DNA of 64,000 nt from Halomonas halmophila (GTDB taxonomy: Bacteria; Pseudomonadota; Gammaproteobacteria; Pseudomonadales; Halomonadaceae): positions 144,973 through 208,972 of the forward strand of contig NZ_BJOC01000003.1 in the NCBI RefSeq assembly GCF_006540005.1. The letters are read 5' to 3'. Positions 62,201 through 64,000 of the stretch are shown here, piece after piece. The notes under the pieces were generated by a model that did no database searches, was not told the DNA's origin, and saw nothing but the letters and a program-made list of their open reading frames with translations. Numbering within the stretch: the first letter of the stretch is position 1; the number at the start of each line of letters is the position of its first letter. Both the position numbers and the translations under genes were made by a program.

Positions 62201-64000
62201 ACCTTCACGCCGGCTTCGAACTACGCCGGCCCGGTACCGGAGCTGACCTACACGCCCAATGACGGCACTGATGACGGCACGCCGGCCAGTGTCAGCATCG
62301 GGCCGGTTGCCCCAGTCAACGATGCCCCGGTTTCCACGGCGCTGAATGACCGCTCGAGCAATGACAGTGACACCATCAACCTGGATGTGTCGGGCAACTT
62401 CTCCGACCCGGATGACGGCGATGTACTGACCTTCAGTGCCAGCGAGCTGCCGGATGGGTTGACGATGGACGCCAGCGGCACGATCAGCGGCACCATCGAC
62501 AGCAGCGCCTCGCAGAACGGTCCTTATGCCGTTACCGTCTCGGCGACCGACGCAGAGGGTGAGACGACCAGCCAGGGCTTCACCTGGAGTGTGGCCAACC
62601 CGATGCCGGTGGCGGCTGACGACAGCTACACCACCGACGAGGAAACCCCACTGACCATCGCGGTGCCCGGCGTTGTCGGCAATGACAGCGATGCCGACGG
62701 AGATGACCTCAGCGTGGCGCTGGCCAGCGGGCCGACCAATGGCAGTGTGACGCTCGATGCCGATGGCTCGCTCACCTACACGCCGGATAGCGATTTCAAC
62801 GGTACCGACACCTTTACCTACATCCTGACCGATGCCGACGGAGCCACTAACACCGCGACAGTGACGATCAATGTCGGCGCGGTGAATGATGCGCCTACGG
62901 GCACGGATGACAGCATCCTGGTCACCGAGGATACTTCGGTCACGCAGAATGTCCTGGGCAACGACAACGACCCAGAAGGCGACCCCCTGACGATCGCCTC
63001 CGCCGAGATCGACACCGACGGTGACGGCACGCCGGATGCGCTGACGCTGGGCACGCCTACCGAGATCACCGGTGGCGCCGGGGACCCGATCGGCGAGATC
63101 ACGGTGGACAGCGATGGGGAAGTGACCTTCACGCCGGCCGCCGACTACATCGGCCTAGTGCCGGACCTGAGCTACACGCCGAATGACGGCACCACCGACG
63201 GCACATCGGCCACGGTGGGCTTCGGGCCGATCACCCCGGTCAATGACGCGCCGGTGGCCGGGGATGACAGCTTCACGGTGGCCGAGGACGGCAGCACCAG
63301 TGTGCCGGTGCTGGGCAATGACAGTGATGTCGACGGCGACAGCCTGAGCATCACCAGCATCGACGGCCAGGCCGCCACCGCCGGCACGCCGATCAGTCTG
63401 GCGGACGGCTCCGGCACGGTGACCCTTGAAGCGGACGGCAGCATCACCTTCACGGCGGCACCGGACTACACCGGCCCGGCCACCTTCGATTACCAGATCA
63501 CCGATGGCACGGCTACGGCCAGCGCGACGGTCAACGGCACGGTCACGGCGGTCAATGATCCGCCGGTGGCGGTCAACGACAGCTTCACGGTGGCCGAGGA
63601 CGGCAGCACCTCGGTGGCGGTGCTGGGCAATGACAGCGATGTCGACGGCGATCCGCTGAGTGTGACGGCCATCGATGGCCAGGCGGTCACGGCCGGGGTG
63701 CCGGTGACGCTGGCGGATGGCTCCGGCACTGCGACCCTGCAGGCCGATGGCAGCATCACCTTCACCCCGGCGGCGAACTACAATGGCCCGGCGAGCTTCG
63801 ATTACCGGATCACGGATGGCAACACCACGGCCACGGCTACCGTGTCCGGCAATGTGACATCGGTGAACGACGCACCGGATGCCGTCGAGGACACCATTCC
63901 GGTGACCGAGGATACGCCGGTCACGGACAATGTCCTGACCAATGACACCGACCCCGAGGGCAACCCGCTGAGTGTCGACTCGGCGGCCATCGACCAGGAT
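56234..64000 (+). CDS. Giant DUF4347 surface protein with cadherin/VCBS-like repeats (partial)
   Basis: The frame is open for at least 2589 codons to the window end. The N terminus lacks a normal signal peptide and has LEERIMFDGA (30-39), like the LEPR-XLL motif of giant surface proteins. DUF4347 follows (about 81-240), with LLSHGDTG (His136) and LVYGCDFG (Cys180). Then comes a jelly-roll-like section (about 250-420), two modules of Asp-rich thrombospondin type-3-like calcium repeats (residues about 530-930 and 1080-1265, for example DIDDDNDGILD), and tandem Ig/cadherin/VCBS-like domains ending in NAV/NPVND (from about 1258). The whole is very acidic. It is likely a biofilm adhesin. The start at ATG 56234 has an AT-rich leader; the C terminus is unseen. 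ATCTGGTGAG upstream is the best ribosome site. Confidence 0.9.
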   Translation, partial: MSDEFERDQSVTPSEPQDRHEAYDADFLALEERIMFDGAMGAEAADAAAEQADDEPAAPADPADSEALAEAVAAAPPDRSEIYFIDGGVDQRDNLMAEVPDGAEVVVLDSESDGVEQIQTALQGRSDLDAIHLLSHGDTGQVQLGNTTLDAESINGEHAQALTAIGASLADTGDILVYGCDFGQDESTLTALSSATGADVAASTDDTGHADLGGDWELESRVGNIETPAVSLSDWQGVLAPEPELDLDTTTNNTTQVASDDFQSGGLSGGSGWSGDWEFVDLGGGGQAADVAVESKAGSQALFIEDDGIGVQRSLDLSGAYGATLNFDYLRDVFDTTSDTVELQISTDGNSFTTLQTYEGPGADSDYQSTSVDISAFISDSTTIRFATADNAEFTDDDEFYIDNVTVDRQEPYTTLALTGGGSVAVTSPDVGIVDDGTTLESATITLSNPQTGDALSIIDALPTGITASSYDSGTGTLTLTGSATLADYESALASVGFSATSGLGIDRVVNVAVNDGANDSRPATSVISVDTDTDEDGVRNAMDIDDDNDGILDTNEQGDVITETSGLTTAFEPMISAGFADGTYDVGNPGEYQFSTTNASALDGRLDTFDPGTQGSDDGIGLNGDSTGSLTLDYTNPVTDLSFALSEFEAAFEEATIDVYDTDGNRLDASNYIAQIGDPIEFFGNNTWAGPATDSGADDQDLFGQIQFDFGSLSIDRVEVSWDIIDDYSLRLIEPIFTAQEVTSGPPDADGDGRNDDVDIDSDDDGITDNVEAQSTSAYIAPSGKGTGIIDVDGDGLDDNYDQDIGDTSAVASVGLSPVDTDNDGTPDVKDADSDGHGLGDVLERGDGQGSSLAGSDSDNDGLDDNFEGADINDGFDVNDENLDATDTTFNLADVDNDVAADGSDATPLTNDFSYRDVNNDPDNDGIVNANDIDDDNDGILDINEQNTSSTSVTTDTNIIEVVNSAGTTTTDIDLSSLGFQVGDTVDISDVVADGDLNESGETFVLDFNDGEFQTSELATGEQNSGTLEPVSPAVNQTINVIDLGGGVAGIRVFTNALSAVNSLDGNPALQHRFTISGQATAYNDRDSDGDGIPDRLDIDSDNDGITDNVEAQNTADYIAPSGTGSGITDADGDGLDDAYDADTGNARPAASAGLTPVDTDGDDTVDVLDADSDNDGQSDIEERNDGQGSSLANADSDIDGLDDNFEGADSNDGFDVNDENIDASGNLALADTDNDTAADGADAVPLINDLDYRDANLPPNAVDDSLSVDEDQTLNASIIANDNDPENDPLNIVSASIDTDDDGTQEALSLGSQTSITVGGNTIGSLTLTAAGALSFTPAADYNGTVPTLSYTLSDGNNQTDTADITITVNAVDDAVDDNATTDEDTAVTSDVLGNDSFEGSPTVSGVTQGTNGSVTNNGDGTVTYTPDADFHGTDSYTYTVTSGGVTETATVNVTVNPVNDPASFGGDTAGSGDEDTTLTGTLTVSDNADGMSNPDFSIETGDEPANGTASIDAGTGEWTYTPNADYHGDDSFTVSVTDDDGNTETQTIDVTVSPVADIVNDSATTDEDTAVTTDVLTNDNFDSPDAEVTAVTQGTNGSVTNNGDGTVTYTPNADFNGTDSYTYTVTSGGVTETATVNVTVNAVDDGVVDSFTTNEDTPLDADVSTNDTFSAAATYSLSADASNGTVSMNSDGTFTYTPDADYNGGDGFSYDVTGVNGDTETVTVDLTVDPVADTMDDTATTDEDTAVTTNVLANDSFAGTPSVTGITQGTNGTVTNNGDGTVTYTPDADFNGTDSYTYTVTSGGVTETATVNVTVNPVADGVADSFTTPEDTPLNDDVSANDTFSAAASYELNTDASNGTVAMNPDGTFTYTPDADYNGSDSFSYDVTDVNVDTETVTVDLTVAPVNDAPVGVDDSLAVTEDTSVTQNVLGNDIDTEGDPLTISSAQIDTDGDGTPGSLTLGNTTPLTDGAGNPIGDITVDSNGDVTFTPASNYAGPVPELTYTPNDGTDDGTPASVSIGPVAPVNDAPVSTALNDRSSNDSDTINLDVSGNFSDPDDGDVLTFSASELPDGLTMDASGTISGTIDSSASQNGPYAVTVSATDAEGETTSQGFTWSVANPMPVAADDSYTTDEETPLTIAVPGVVGNDSDADGDDLSVALASGPTNGSVTLDADGSLTYTPDSDFNGTDTFTYILTDADGATNTATVTINVGAVNDAPTGTDDSILVTEDTSVTQNVLGNDNDPEGDPLTIASAEIDTDGDGTPDALTLGTPTEITGGAGDPIGEITVDSDGEVTFTPAADYIGLVPDLSYTPNDGTTDGTSATVGFGPITPVNDAPVAGDDSFTVAEDGSTSVPVLGNDSDVDGDSLSITSIDGQAATAGTPISLADGSGTVTLEADGSITFTAAPDYTGPATFDYQITDGTATASATVNGTVTAVNDPPVAVNDSFTVAEDGSTSVAVLGNDSDVDGDPLSVTAIDGQAVTAGVPVTLADGSGTATLQADGSITFTPAANYNGPASFDYRITDGNTTATATVSGNVTSVNDAPDAVEDTIPVTEDTPVTDNVLTNDTDPEGNPLSVDSAAIDQD
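60464..62068 (+). repeat. Near-identical tandem repeats inside the giant gene
   Basis: A 147-bp segment encoding QGTNGSVTNNGDGTVTYTPD and the rest of a VCBS-like domain recurs at 60464-60610, 61019-61165 and 61544-61690, with few base changes. From 61019 the repeat is part of a 525-bp two-domain unit (61019-61543, then 61544 to about 62068). A separate 312-bp unit begins at 63266 and again at 63578. These indicate recent tandem duplication and a site for repeat-number variation. Confidence 0.85.

Overview
The window looks like chromosomal DNA from a moderately halophilic gammaproteobacterium close to Halomonas. The basis is the high GC content, acidic proteins, the hexR/zwf/pgl/eda plus edd/glk Entner-Doudoroff block, the surE-pcm-nlpD-rpoS string and the nrdR-rib-nusB-thiL-pgpA string. 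Family names come from recognising sequence by eye; no search was run.

Layout. 1-586 is the N-terminal part of a PhnD-type periplasmic binding protein. 718-10646 is a sugar-catabolism block: hexR divergent from zwf-pgl-eda, and a leftward edd-glk-mutarotase-aldo/keto reductase-fructokinase operon. Similar AT-rich motifs, which may be HexR operators, lie before zwf and edd. 10947-12089 is a GNAT-like protein. 12313-19252 is a biofilm island: a VpsR-like sigma54 activator, a good sigma54 promoter driving a small ORF, csgD, csgEFG, csgB and csgA, all rightward, and a convergent small secreted beta-rich protein. 19435-26746 is housekeeping (ftsB, ispD, ispF, truD, surE, pcm, a DUF368 lipid-carrier transporter, nlpD, rpoS). 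26893-39774 holds alr, lpxL, ettA, small conserved genes, an EamA transporter, tesA divergent from ybbA-ybbP, a periplasmic protein of unknown function, glyA and a DUF6447 gene. 39925-46786 is nrdR-ribD-ribBX-ribH-nusB-thiL-pgpA plus a DUF945 protein. The usual riboflavin synthase gene is absent from that cluster. 46865-51057 holds lon and a convergent bepA-type protease, separated by a MITE-like palindrome and heptamer repeats.

51387 to the window end is the most unusual part. Three consecutive genes encode a periplasmic adaptor, a GAF-domain inner-membrane HlyD adaptor, and an M50 (site-2-type) zinc metalloprotease fused to a HlyD adaptor. They are followed by a giant surface protein of at least 2589 residues that runs off the window. 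The giant protein starts with a LEPR-XLL-like motif and a DUF4347 domain, then has calcium-binding-type Asp-rich repeats and long tandem cadherin/VCBS-like repeats. The arrangement suggests a dedicated export or processing route for a giant adhesin in which an intramembrane protease and GAF-sensing adaptors take part.

Two kinds of non-coding structure recur: intergenic arrays of 7-bp repeats of shared pattern (NNNRRGC) at three places, and a 142-bp imperfect palindrome that starts at the lon stop codon. No tRNA, rRNA, CRISPR array or transposase gene was seen.
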